From the NCBI GenBank assembly GCA_024636425.1, contig JAGXHB010000126.1, positions 1-7,416 of the forward strand: a stretch of DNA of 7,416 nt. Reading direction: 5' to 3'. The position numbers and the translations under genes were made by a program. The notes beneath the pieces were generated by a model. It saw only the letters and a program-made list of their open reading frames with translations, did not search any database and was not told the DNA's origin. The stretch's first letter is position 1, and each line of letters opens with the position of its first letter. This document shows positions 1 through 5,719 of this stretch, piece after piece. Source of the DNA: Roseobacter sp. GTDB lineage: Bacteria > Pseudomonadota > Alphaproteobacteria > Rhodobacterales > Rhodobacteraceae.

Positions 1-23
1 CAAAGCCCGACATTGTGGACGCT

Positions 24-56
24 TTAACCGGCAATTAACCTTACTACCCATATGTT
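24..56 (+). promoter_or_regulatory. CtrA-type box with likely -10 element, promoter of the RTX gene
   Basis: Bases 24-39 read TTAACCGGCAATTAAC, an exact TTAAC-N6-TTAAC direct repeat (equally TTAA-N7-TTAA). This is the consensus of the alphaproteobacterial response regulator CtrA. A plausible -10 hexamer, TATGTT, lies at 51-56. The -35 position, 17 bases upstream of it, falls inside the CtrA box, which is the usual layout of CtrA-activated promoters. Transcription would then begin near position 63, upstream of the ATG at 136 but downstream of the ATG at 52. The box is seen directly; its use by CtrA is inferred. Confidence 0.6.
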
Positions 57-135
57 TTTGACCAGAGCCCCGAAATGTGGGCACTGTTTTCAGGGCGATC
101 TGCAGTTGAGAGGTCGATGCAAATGGAATTCGGTC

Positions 136-1077
136 ATGTTGTTTCTTGCCGGTTTGATGGGGTTGATGGCAGTCGGGGCAGTTGCCTTTGTCGACGTGGG
201 CACAGATGACGATGATGAATTTCCTGCCCCCGCGGGCGAGATTGACGGACGAACCATCTCTGGCACCGGTGATGCCGATCTGCTTGAGGGGGGGGATGGT
301 AGCGATCAGATCAACGGTTACGGTGGGGACGACCTGATCCATGGCAACGGGGGCAATGACCTTGCCTTTGGAAACGTCGGCAATGATACGCTGCATGGCG
401 GGGCCGGAAACGATGATCTGCATGGCAATGATGGCGCGGACGGTCTTTTTGGCGATGCCTCGCACGATACTCTGACAGGGCATAACGAAAACGATACTCT
501 GTACGGCGGGGCCGGAAGCGATTCACTTAACTGGTCTGCCGGAGAGGACGGACTTTCCGGGGGCGATGGCGACGATGCCCTGCTTGGCGGATTGGGTAAC
601 GACACCCTTGTCGGGGGGCATGGCGCGGACAGCCTGTTTGGCGGCTGGGGCAACGACCTTGTCCTCGGTGTCGAGAATAATCAGGACAGCGCGGGCTTTG
701 ACGACACCGACGAAGGTGATTTCCTCAATGGGGGCGGGGGGGACGATACAATCGTTGCGGGGAACGATGATACCGTCACTGCCGGCGAAGGTGCAGACGC
801 AATCATTCTGGGGGACTGGATTGCACAGGGTCGTGCTGCCAGCATTCTTGATTACGAGGCCGAAGACGACAGCCTGCTTCTGGTCTGGGACGACAGTCAG
901 GATGCGTCAGAACCCGAGGTGACAGTGGACCCCGATCCGGATGACCCCGGCCAATCCTTCGTATCGCTTGACGGGGTACAGGTTGCGTCGGTTAAAAGCG
1001 CTTCATCGTTAACCGTCGCTGATATCGCTCTGGTCCCCTTCACCTCCGCTATTGCGGCGGGTCTTGCGCTTGGCTAG
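136..1077 (+). CDS. RTX-type calcium-binding protein (hemolysin-type nonapeptide repeats)
   Basis: This is a probable exported calcium-binding protein of 313 residues. It starts with a hydrophobic segment (MLFLAGLMGLMAVGAVAFV, residues 1-19) and then a very acidic stretch (DVGTDDDDEFPAP). Glycine/aspartate nonapeptides of the GGxGxDxUx type follow at about residues 43-178, with a second shorter block at about 194-228. These fold into Ca2+-binding beta-rolls in RTX proteins exported by type I systems. Residues 229-313 form a C-terminal domain containing ILDYEAEDDSLLLVWDD and ending SLTVADIALVP, a pattern I associate with roseobacter RTX proteins. The frame is also open from an ATG at 52, but that start has no Shine-Dalgarno and sits on the promoter; the ATG at 136 has GGAA seven bases upstream. 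No catalytic domain or type I transporter gene is visible here. Substrate and role (surface layer, adhesion, matrix) are unknown. Confidence 0.85.
   Translation: MLFLAGLMGLMAVGAVAFVDVGTDDDDEFPAPAGEIDGRTISGTGDADLLEGGDGSDQINGYGGDDLIHGNGGNDLAFGNVGNDTLHGGAGNDDLHGNDGADGLFGDASHDTLTGHNENDTLYGGAGSDSLNWSAGEDGLSGGDGDDALLGGLGNDTLVGGHGADSLFGGWGNDLVLGVENNQDSAGFDDTDEGDFLNGGGGDDTIVAGNDDTVTAGEGADAIILGDWIAQGRAASILDYEAEDDSLLLVWDDSQDASEPEVTVDPDPDDPGQSFVSLDGVQVASVKSASSLTVADIALVPFTSAIAAGLALG
262..669 (+). repeat. In-gene tandem 27-base RTX repeats
   Basis: About fifteen imperfect 27-base units each encode one RTX nonapeptide. Most have diverged at the DNA level. Two 18-base stretches, 397-414 and 505-522, differ at one base and are offset by 108 bases, exactly four units, which fits past duplication of a four-repeat block. 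The units around 450-540 (ASHDTLTGH, NENDTLYGG, SLNWSAGED) are degenerate and probably bind calcium poorly. Confidence 0.75.
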
Positions 1078-1120
1078 CCGCTGGTGCCTGATCGCCCCCG
1101 TGCTAGCGACAATAAACCTT

Positions 1121-1149
1121 TTGCCAAAGCTGCCAAACTTTCCTATACG
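1121..1149 (+). promoter_or_regulatory. Likely sigma70-type promoter of rpsO
   Basis: TTGCCA (1121-1126) and TATACG (1144-1149) are separated by 17 bases, the ideal spacing for a housekeeping promoter. They lie in the 176-base gap between the RTX gene and rpsO. Transcription would start near 1156 and give a leader of about 98 bases. I see no clear terminator for the RTX gene in this gap, so read-through into rpsO is possible. Confidence 0.55.
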
Positions 1150-1232
1150 CGCCCATCGTCGATGATTCCGGTCATTGGTGATACTCCACGGGCCTGTGCT
1201 GGACGACATCCCGGCCTGCGCCATTATTTTAA

Positions 1233-1247
1233 CCTTTTGAAAAGGAG
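1233..1247 (+). promoter_or_regulatory. rpsO Shine-Dalgarno held in a small hairpin
   Basis: The ribosome-binding site AGGAG (1243-1247) is six bases upstream of the rpsO ATG. Its first three bases, with the two A residues before them, can pair with CCTTT at 1233-1237, giving a 5-bp stem (1233-1237 with 1241-1245) and a 3-base loop. S15 is known to repress its own mRNA in several bacteria by binding structures at the ribosome-binding site, and these structures differ between phyla. A similar role here is inference. Confidence 0.4.
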
Positions 1248-1253
1248 ACCCCG

Positions 1254-1523
1254 ATGTCGATCACGCTGGAAGAAAAAGCACGCGTCATGAAAGAATTCGC
1301 AATCAAAGAAGGCGACACAGGTTCGCCCGAAGTTCAGGTTGCCATTCTGTCCTCGCGCATCGCAACGCTGACCGAGCATTTCAAGACCCACAAGAAAGAC
1401 AACCACGGTCGCCGTGGCCTTTTGAAAATGGTTGCGACACGCCGGAAGCTTCTGGACTACGTAAAGGGTAAGGATGACGCACGTTATCAGGACCTGATCA
1501 AGCGTCTGGGCCTGCGCCGCTAA
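1254..1523 (+). CDS. rpsO: 30S ribosomal protein S15
   Basis: This is the 89-residue small-subunit protein S15, the usual full length. It binds 16S rRNA at the central-domain three-way junction early in 30S assembly and contributes to a bridge to the 50S subunit. Family hallmarks are visible: GDTGSPEVQVAIL (residues 20-32), the LTEHFKTHKKDNHGRRGLL segment (about 39-57) with the conserved H/D/H/R rRNA contacts, and a basic helix ending in KRLGLRR. The start is the ATG at 1254, preceded by AAAAGGAG. It has its own promoter upstream and a terminator just downstream. It is followed by pnp, an arrangement shared by many bacteria. Confidence 0.98.
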   Translation: MSITLEEKARVMKEFAIKEGDTGSPEVQVAILSSRIATLTEHFKTHKKDNHGRRGLLKMVATRRKLLDYVKGKDDARYQDLIKRLGLRR

Positions 1524-1567
1524 GCGCAAACCCCGAGCGTCGCTGTTCAACATGTTCAGCCCATATT

Positions 1568-1598
1568 AAACCGCGCCCTTTCCGGACGCGGTTTTTTT
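1568..1598 (+). terminator. Rho-independent terminator after rpsO
   Basis: AAACCGCG (1568-1575) pairs with CGCGGTTT (1587-1594), an 8-bp stem with an 11-base loop, followed by a run of seven T (1592-1598). It lies 45 bases after the rpsO stop. It should end most rpsO transcripts, leaving pnp to partial read-through or its own promoter. Confidence 0.85.
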
Positions 1599-1823
1599 AT
1601 GTTCCGCAAATCCCCCTGCACCGGTACGTGGTTCTAACCCCACTTTGCTGCGGGCCAGCCCCCGCGACAACGCTTCTCTTCCCATCACGGCCAAAGTCAT
1701 GTAAGGCCTCACAATCTGAAAGCCGGCGCCCGGACTCCAGCGCCCGACAAAGAAGATACCGGAGTCAGGGGGAATATGCCCCCTACGCAAATGGTCCAAC
1801 GCGGACCAAAACAGGAAACGTAG
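1599..1823 (+). promoter_or_regulatory. pnp 5' leader with three consecutive stem-loops
   Basis: This gene-free stretch holds three 6-bp hairpins in a row before the pnp start. GACTCC (1733-1738) pairs with GGAGTC (1761-1766); AGGGGG (1767-1772) pairs with CCCCCT (1779-1784), directly abutting the first; TGGTCC (1792-1797) pairs with GGACCA (1803-1808). The Shine-Dalgarno AGGAA follows at 1813-1817, six bases from the ATG. A weaker hairpin, GCGGG/CCCGC, is at 1650-1665. In E. coli the pnp leader is a stem-loop cut by RNase III and then used by PNPase to repress its own synthesis; an analogous function here is inferred. No promoter with convincing -35/-10 boxes is visible in this gap. Confidence 0.5.
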
Positions 1824-3962
1824 ATGTTTAACGTAACAACAAAATCCATGCAGTGGGGCGAAGAAACGCTGACACTGGAAACCGGCAAAGTGGCCCGTCA
1901 GGCGGACGGTTCGGTCATTGCGACACTGGGCGAAACCAGCGTCATGGCCAACGTCACTTTTGCACGTCAGCAAAAGCCCGGTCAGGACTTTTTCCCGCTG
2001 ACCGTTCACTACCAAGAGAAATACTATGCCGCCGGTAAAGTGCCGGGTGGCTTTTTCAAGCGTGAGGCCCGCCCCACCGAGAAAGAAACACTGACAGCCC
2101 GTCTGATCGACCGTCCGATCCGCCCGCTGTTCGTTCCCGGCTTCAAGAACGAAGTGCTGGTGATGTGTACCGTTCTGAGCCACGATCTGGTGAACGATCC
2201 CGACATGGTTGCAATGATCGCGGCCTCTGCTGCACTGACCATTTCCGGCGCGCCGTTCCGTGGCCCGATTGCCGCGTGCCGCGTTGGCTTTGAAGGGGGC
2301 AACTATGTGCTGAACCCCACAGTCGACGACATGCAGGATCTGCGTCTCAACCCTGATCAACGCCTTGATCTGGTTGTTGCCGGCACCAAAGAAGCCGTGA
2401 TGATGGTTGAATCCGAAGCCTACGAGCTGTCGGAAGAAGAAATGCTGGGTGCGGTCAAATTCGCGCATGAGCAAATTCAGCCCGTCATCGACCTGATTAT
2501 TGATCTGGCCGAAGATACCGCGAAAGAGCCCTTCGATTTCCAGCCTGTTGACTATTCGGATCTGTCCGACGCCGTCAAGAAAGCAGGCGAAAAAGAAATG
2601 CGCGCTGCTTTCGCGATTGCCGACAAGCAGGAGCGCACCTCGGCTGTTGCCGCGGCACGTGAAAACATCAAGGCCGCGCTGACAGACGAGCAGAAGGACG
2701 ATGCGAACCTTGGTTCCGCGCTGAAAAAGCTCGAAGCGTCCATCCTGCGCGGTGACGTGGTCAAGACCGGCAACCGGATCGACGGCCGCAAGACCGACGA
2801 AATCCGCGACATCGTTTGCGAGACCGGCCTTTTGCCACGCACCCACGGGTCGGCGCTGTTCACACGCGGCGAAACCCAAGGCTTGGTTGTGACCACTTTG
2901 GGTACCGGCGACGACGAGCAGTTCATTGATGCGCTGCACGGCAACTTCAAATCCAACTTCCTGCTGCACTACAACTTCCCTCCCTATTCGGTTGGTGAAG
3001 TTGGTCGCGTGTCTGGCCCCGGCCGTCGTGAAATCGGTCACGGCAAGCTCGCTTGGCGTGCGTTGCAGGCGGTTCTGCCAGCTTCGACCGATTTCCCCTA
3101 CACCATCCGCGTCGTGTCCGAGATCACTGAATCGAACGGCTCCAGCTCGATGGCGTCGGTCTGTGGTGGGTCGCTGTCCATGATGGACGCGGGCGTTCCA
3201 CTGAAATCGCCTGTTGCCGGTGTTGCGATGGGTCTGATTCTGGAAGACGACGGTTCCTACGCGATCCTGTCCGACATCCTGGGTGACGAAGACCACCTTG
3301 GCGACATGGATTTCAAGGTTGCGGGTACCGAAGCCGGTATCACGTCGCTTCAGATGGACATCAAGATCGCAGGCATCACGCCCGAGATCATGGAGAAGGC
3401 GCTGGCTCAGGCCAAGCAAGGCCGTATCCACATTCTGGGCGAGATGAACAAGGCGCTGTCCGGCGCGGGTGAATTCTCTGTTCACGCACCCCGGATCGAG
3501 ACCATGCAGATTCCGACCGACAAGATCCGTGAAGTCATCGGGTCCGGCGGCAAGGTCATCCGCGAGATCGTCGAAGTGTCCGGTGCCAAGGTCGATATCA
3601 ACGACGAAGGTATCATCAAGATCGCAAGCCCGAACGGCGAAGCGATCAAGAAAGCCTATGACATGATCTGGTCCATCGTGGCCGAGCCTGAAGAAGGTGC
3701 GGTTTACACCGGTACCGTCGTCAAGATCGTTGATTTCGGCGCTTTCGTGAACTTCTTTGGCAAGCGCGACGGTCTGGTCCACGTATCGCAGATCGAAAAC
3801 CGCCGCCTGAACCACCCTTCGGACGTTCTGAAAGAAGGTCAGGAAGTTAAAGTGAAGCTTCTGGGCTTTGATGATCGCGGCAAGGTTCGCCTGTCGATGA
3901 AGGTTGTCGATCAGGAAACCGGCGAAGAAGTCAAAAAGGAAGAAGAAGGCGCAGAGGAGTAA
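1824..3962 (+). CDS. pnp: Polyribonucleotide nucleotidyltransferase (PNPase)
   Basis: PNPase is a trimeric, phosphorolytic 3'-to-5' exoribonuclease of the degradosome that releases nucleoside diphosphates. At 712 residues it is full length. Domain order is a first RNase PH-like domain (about 10-145, with the pore motif GGFFKREARPTEKETL at 75-90), an all-helical linker (about 150-305), a second, catalytic RNase PH domain (about 320-535), KH (about 555-615) and S1 (about 622-695). The phosphate-binding serines are in SNGSSSM (438-443), and catalytic aspartates D488 and D494 lie in the GDEDHLGDMDFK block. The KH loop is GSGG (573-576), and S1 opens GAVYTGTVVKIVDFGAFV. The tail is short and acidic (EEVKKEEEGAEE). 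The ATG at 1824 has AGGAA six bases upstream. It lies downstream of rpsO and ends at a strong terminator. No damage is seen. Confidence 0.98.
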   Translation: MFNVTTKSMQWGEETLTLETGKVARQADGSVIATLGETSVMANVTFARQQKPGQDFFPLTVHYQEKYYAAGKVPGGFFKREARPTEKETLTARLIDRPIRPLFVPGFKNEVLVMCTVLSHDLVNDPDMVAMIAASAALTISGAPFRGPIAACRVGFEGGNYVLNPTVDDMQDLRLNPDQRLDLVVAGTKEAVMMVESEAYELSEEEMLGAVKFAHEQIQPVIDLIIDLAEDTAKEPFDFQPVDYSDLSDAVKKAGEKEMRAAFAIADKQERTSAVAAARENIKAALTDEQKDDANLGSALKKLEASILRGDVVKTGNRIDGRKTDEIRDIVCETGLLPRTHGSALFTRGETQGLVVTTLGTGDDEQFIDALHGNFKSNFLLHYNFPPYSVGEVGRVSGPGRREIGHGKLAWRALQAVLPASTDFPYTIRVVSEITESNGSSSMASVCGGSLSMMDAGVPLKSPVAGVAMGLILEDDGSYAILSDILGDEDHLGDMDFKVAGTEAGITSLQMDIKIAGITPEIMEKALAQAKQGRIHILGEMNKALSGAGEFSVHAPRIETMQIPTDKIREVIGSGGKVIREIVEVSGAKVDINDEGIIKIASPNGEAIKKAYDMIWSIVAEPEEGAVYTGTVVKIVDFGAFVNFFGKRDGLVHVSQIENRRLNHPSDVLKEGQEVKVKLLGFDDRGKVRLSMKVVDQETGEEVKKEEEGAEE

Positions 3963-3986
3963 ACCTTCTCTCCCTTCCCCTAACGA

Positions 3987-4016
3987 AAAAGCCCCGGTTG
4001 AAAGACCGGGGCTTTT
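3987..4016. terminator. Bidirectional terminator between pnp and the histidine kinase
   Basis: A 12-bp perfect stem, AAAAGCCCCGGT (3987-3998) with its complement at 4005-4016, is closed by TGAAAG, which can form a U-G pair around a GAAA tetraloop. The + strand ends in TTTT (4013-4016), and the - strand ends in five T (complement of 3986-3990). It can therefore stop pnp transcripts and also those of the kinase gene, whose stop codon lies 28 bases away on the other strand. Confidence 0.92.
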
Positions 4017-4044
4017 GCTATTCCGGGCCCGCCCGTTAGCGGTT

Positions 4045-5064
4045 TTAGCTGCCGCCGCTGACCATCGCCTTGACGGGTGCCAGCAATTCGAACCGCAGGC
4101 CGTCTGGGGCAAAGTCCAGCGTGGCCGTCCCGCTGAAGTACCCTGCCAGCGCCTTTTCGATCATCCTGCTGCCGAATCCTTGGGAATTCGGTGCAGTAAC
4201 CTTGGGGCCGCCCGTTTCGAGCCAATGAAAAGCAAAGGTGCTGCCGTCGTTCAGAACGTCCCAACGGACAGAAACCCTGCCGTCCGTGTTGGAAAGCGCG
4301 CCGTATTTCGTCGCATTGGTCCCCAGTTCATGCAGCGCCATCGTCAGGGCCATCGCCTGACTTGCGCCGATCTCAAGCGGCGGGCCCTTGATGTCGAAGC
4401 GTCCTGTACCGGGGCGATGCGGGGCCAGCGCGGCTGCAACCACACCGTCCACATTCCCGACAACCCATTTGGACTTGATGAAGTTATCATGCGCGCCCGC
4501 CATCGCGAGAATTCGCCCTTCGACGGCCGCAGTCGCGTCTTGCAGGGTTTCTGCGTTGCGCAAGGTTTGCGAGACGACAGCCTGCACCATCGTCATGGTG
4601 TTCTTGACCCTGTGGTTCATTTCCTCGAGCGCAAGCTGGCGCTGTTCATCCAAGGTCTTGATCGTGTGAATATCAGTACTGGTGCCCAGCCAGAAATTGA
4701 CTGTCCCGTCGCCGTTCGTCACAGGCGTTGCGCGGGTCAGCACCCAACGATGCCCGCCTGCAAAGTGCTGAAGCCGGAATTCGACTTCGTTCGCTTCTTT
4801 CTTGTGCAGGGTTTCATTCCAGATGCTGTCTATTCGATCACGGTCTTCCGGATGGATTGCGTTGATCCAACCTTTCTCATCCGCCGATCCGGGCACCATG
4901 CCGGTAAACTCGTACCACGCGTCATTAAAAAACTCGGCGGTGCCTTCGGCATGGGTTCGGAATACCAGCTGCGGCAGCGCGCTCGCGATCAGCCTGAACT
5001 GCGATTCGCTCGCTGAAAGCTGTGACAGGGTCCGCTGAAGATAACTACTTTCGTTACGTAACAC
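4045..5064 (-). CDS. PAS-domain sensor histidine kinase, HWE family
   Basis: This is a soluble sensor kinase of 339 residues with no membrane segment. A short helical lead-in is followed by one PAS domain (about 20-135: SQFRLIASALPQLVFRT, then the PAC part WLGTSTDIHTIK). The phospho-acceptor box is EEMNHRVKNTMTMVQ, with H151. The ATP-binding domain has the N-box HELGTNATKYGAL (H245, N250) and the WLETGGP motif (W281, E283). The N-box histidine and WxE motif define the HWE family, common in alphaproteobacteria. The PAS lacks the LOV flavin cysteine motif (GRNCRFLQ), so blue-light sensing by that route is unlikely; its ligand is unknown. The only usable start is GTG (5062-5064), because a TGA stop lies nine bases upstream in frame; its ribosome-binding site is weak. 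No response regulator is adjacent. HWE kinases often feed the general stress response or single-domain regulators, but that is family knowledge, not shown here. Confidence 0.93.
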   Translation of the reverse strand: MLRNESSYLQRTLSQLSASESQFRLIASALPQLVFRTHAEGTAEFFNDAWYEFTGMVPGSADEKGWINAIHPEDRDRIDSIWNETLHKKEANEVEFRLQHFAGGHRWVLTRATPVTNGDGTVNFWLGTSTDIHTIKTLDEQRQLALEEMNHRVKNTMTMVQAVVSQTLRNAETLQDATAAVEGRILAMAGAHDNFIKSKWVVGNVDGVVAAALAPHRPGTGRFDIKGPPLEIGASQAMALTMALHELGTNATKYGALSNTDGRVSVRWDVLNDGSTFAFHWLETGGPKVTAPNSQGFGSRMIEKALAGYFSGTATLDFAPDGLRFELLAPVKAMVSGGS

Positions 5065-5140
5065 TGGCTTAACTCATCATGTCGACTGTTGGATTGCAGG
5101 GCTGGCAGACGGTTCAACCGTTAAACGTATTTTGCAATAC
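5053..5140 (-). promoter_or_regulatory. Cluster of inverted repeats upstream of the kinase gene
   Basis: Three short dyads lie at and before the kinase start. GTTACGTAAC (5053-5062) is a perfect 10-base palindrome overlapping the GTG codon. ACGGTTCAACCGT (5109-5121) has 6-base arms around one base. GTATTTTGCAATAC (5127-5140) has 5-base arms and, read as kinase-strand RNA, would form a hairpin with a GCAA tetraloop. They could be operators or leader structure. I see no convincing -35/-10 pair in this 142-base gap. Confidence 0.35.
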
Positions 5141-5206
5141 CCGCCGCAAATGTCATCCAAAAACTGGACCATCGGCAATTTGCTGGCATATCACGCATTT
5201 TCGCGA

Positions 5207-5719
5207 TCAGTGAGAATGACCGCTGTGGTCCTCGTCATCCAGCGATCCATGAACAGCAAACTGGTCAATCCCGGCATCCTGCGCTTCGATAAACCGATAG
5301 CTTTCGCGCACGCCGGTATCCGACAATTCGCGGGCCACAGTCAGCAAGGTGTTGGGCGCATGATCGGCGCAAAGCTCCATCATCTGCGCGACCTCTTCTT
5401 CGGCCACCGGACGCGCCGCTTCGGATGAGGGTGCGCCATAGATCTCGACGAAATGCCGCATCAGTTGCAATGTGATCGCCTCAACCTCGAAGGGCTCGGC
5501 CTTGGTCACCGCGACAAAGGTCACACGACCAAAGGTTTCGACGCCCATCCAGCCATTGGCAAACGCCTGCCGCGCCTTGCCGGTCAGATCACCCTCGGAC
5601 CAGTTGGAAAACTCGAAACCGCCAGAGACACACCATTCGCCGGTCCGCGCAGGAACGTGAAACACGTTGCGGTCGCTTTCATCGAAATGGATCGCGCGGG
5701 CGAGGAAAAGGTCGCTCAT
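5207..5719 (-). CDS. DUF6505-like protein of unknown function
   Basis: This 170-residue soluble protein has no signal peptide or membrane segment. I recognise it, with moderate certainty, as the DUF6505-type protein that in Rhodobacterales accompanies a biotin/lipoate-ligase-like gene; its activity is not known to me. The start MSDLFLARAIHFDESD reads like an intact N-terminus. The middle contains GEWCVSGGFEFSNW (residues 27-40) and GWMGVETFGRVTFVAVT. Residues 80-145 are mainly helical, with an acidic stretch around 105-117. The end, HGSLDDEDHSGHSH, is rich in His and Asp and could bind a divalent metal. The ATG overlaps the stop of the ligase-like gene (ATGA) and has GGAG eight bases upstream, inside that gene. 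It is last in the operon; no clear terminator follows. Confidence 0.8.
   Translation of the reverse strand: MSDLFLARAIHFDESDRNVFHVPARTGEWCVSGGFEFSNWSEGDLTGKARQAFANGWMGVETFGRVTFVAVTKAEPFEVEAITLQLMRHFVEIYGAPSSEAARPVAEEEVAQMMELCADHAPNTLLTVARELSDTGVRESYRFIEAQDAGIDQFAVHGSLDDEDHSGHSH

Noticed and set aside
52..135. Extension of the RTX protein to the ATG at 52
   Set aside because: There is no Shine-Dalgarno before it, the CtrA box ends 12 bases upstream and the likely -10 element overlaps the codon. The extra 28 residues contain three Cys and do not look like a T1SS cargo N-terminus.
992..1013. Second pair of TTAA motifs near the end of the RTX gene
   Set aside because: The two TTAA are 13 bases apart, not 7, so they do not form a CtrA site.
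1548..1556. Palindrome AACATGTT and repeated GTTCA between the rpsO stop and the terminator
   Set aside because: It is short, sits in transcribed 3' sequence and has no partner element; chance is the simplest explanation.
1566..4112. 848-codon open frame on the - strand opposite pnp
   Set aside because: It is a mirror of the strongly biased codon use in pnp. It has no recognisable domain and crosses the rpsO-pnp leader and both terminators, while pnp is an unmistakable intact gene.
3904..5016. 370-codon open frame on the + strand opposite the histidine kinase
   Set aside because: It begins inside the pnp tail, runs through a strong terminator and lies antisense to a kinase with complete H, N and G boxes; its translation shows no family.
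5188..5206. Possible hairpin just after the DUF6505-like gene (- strand)
   Set aside because: The stem is six pairs including a wobble and no T-run follows, so it does not qualify as a rho-independent terminator.
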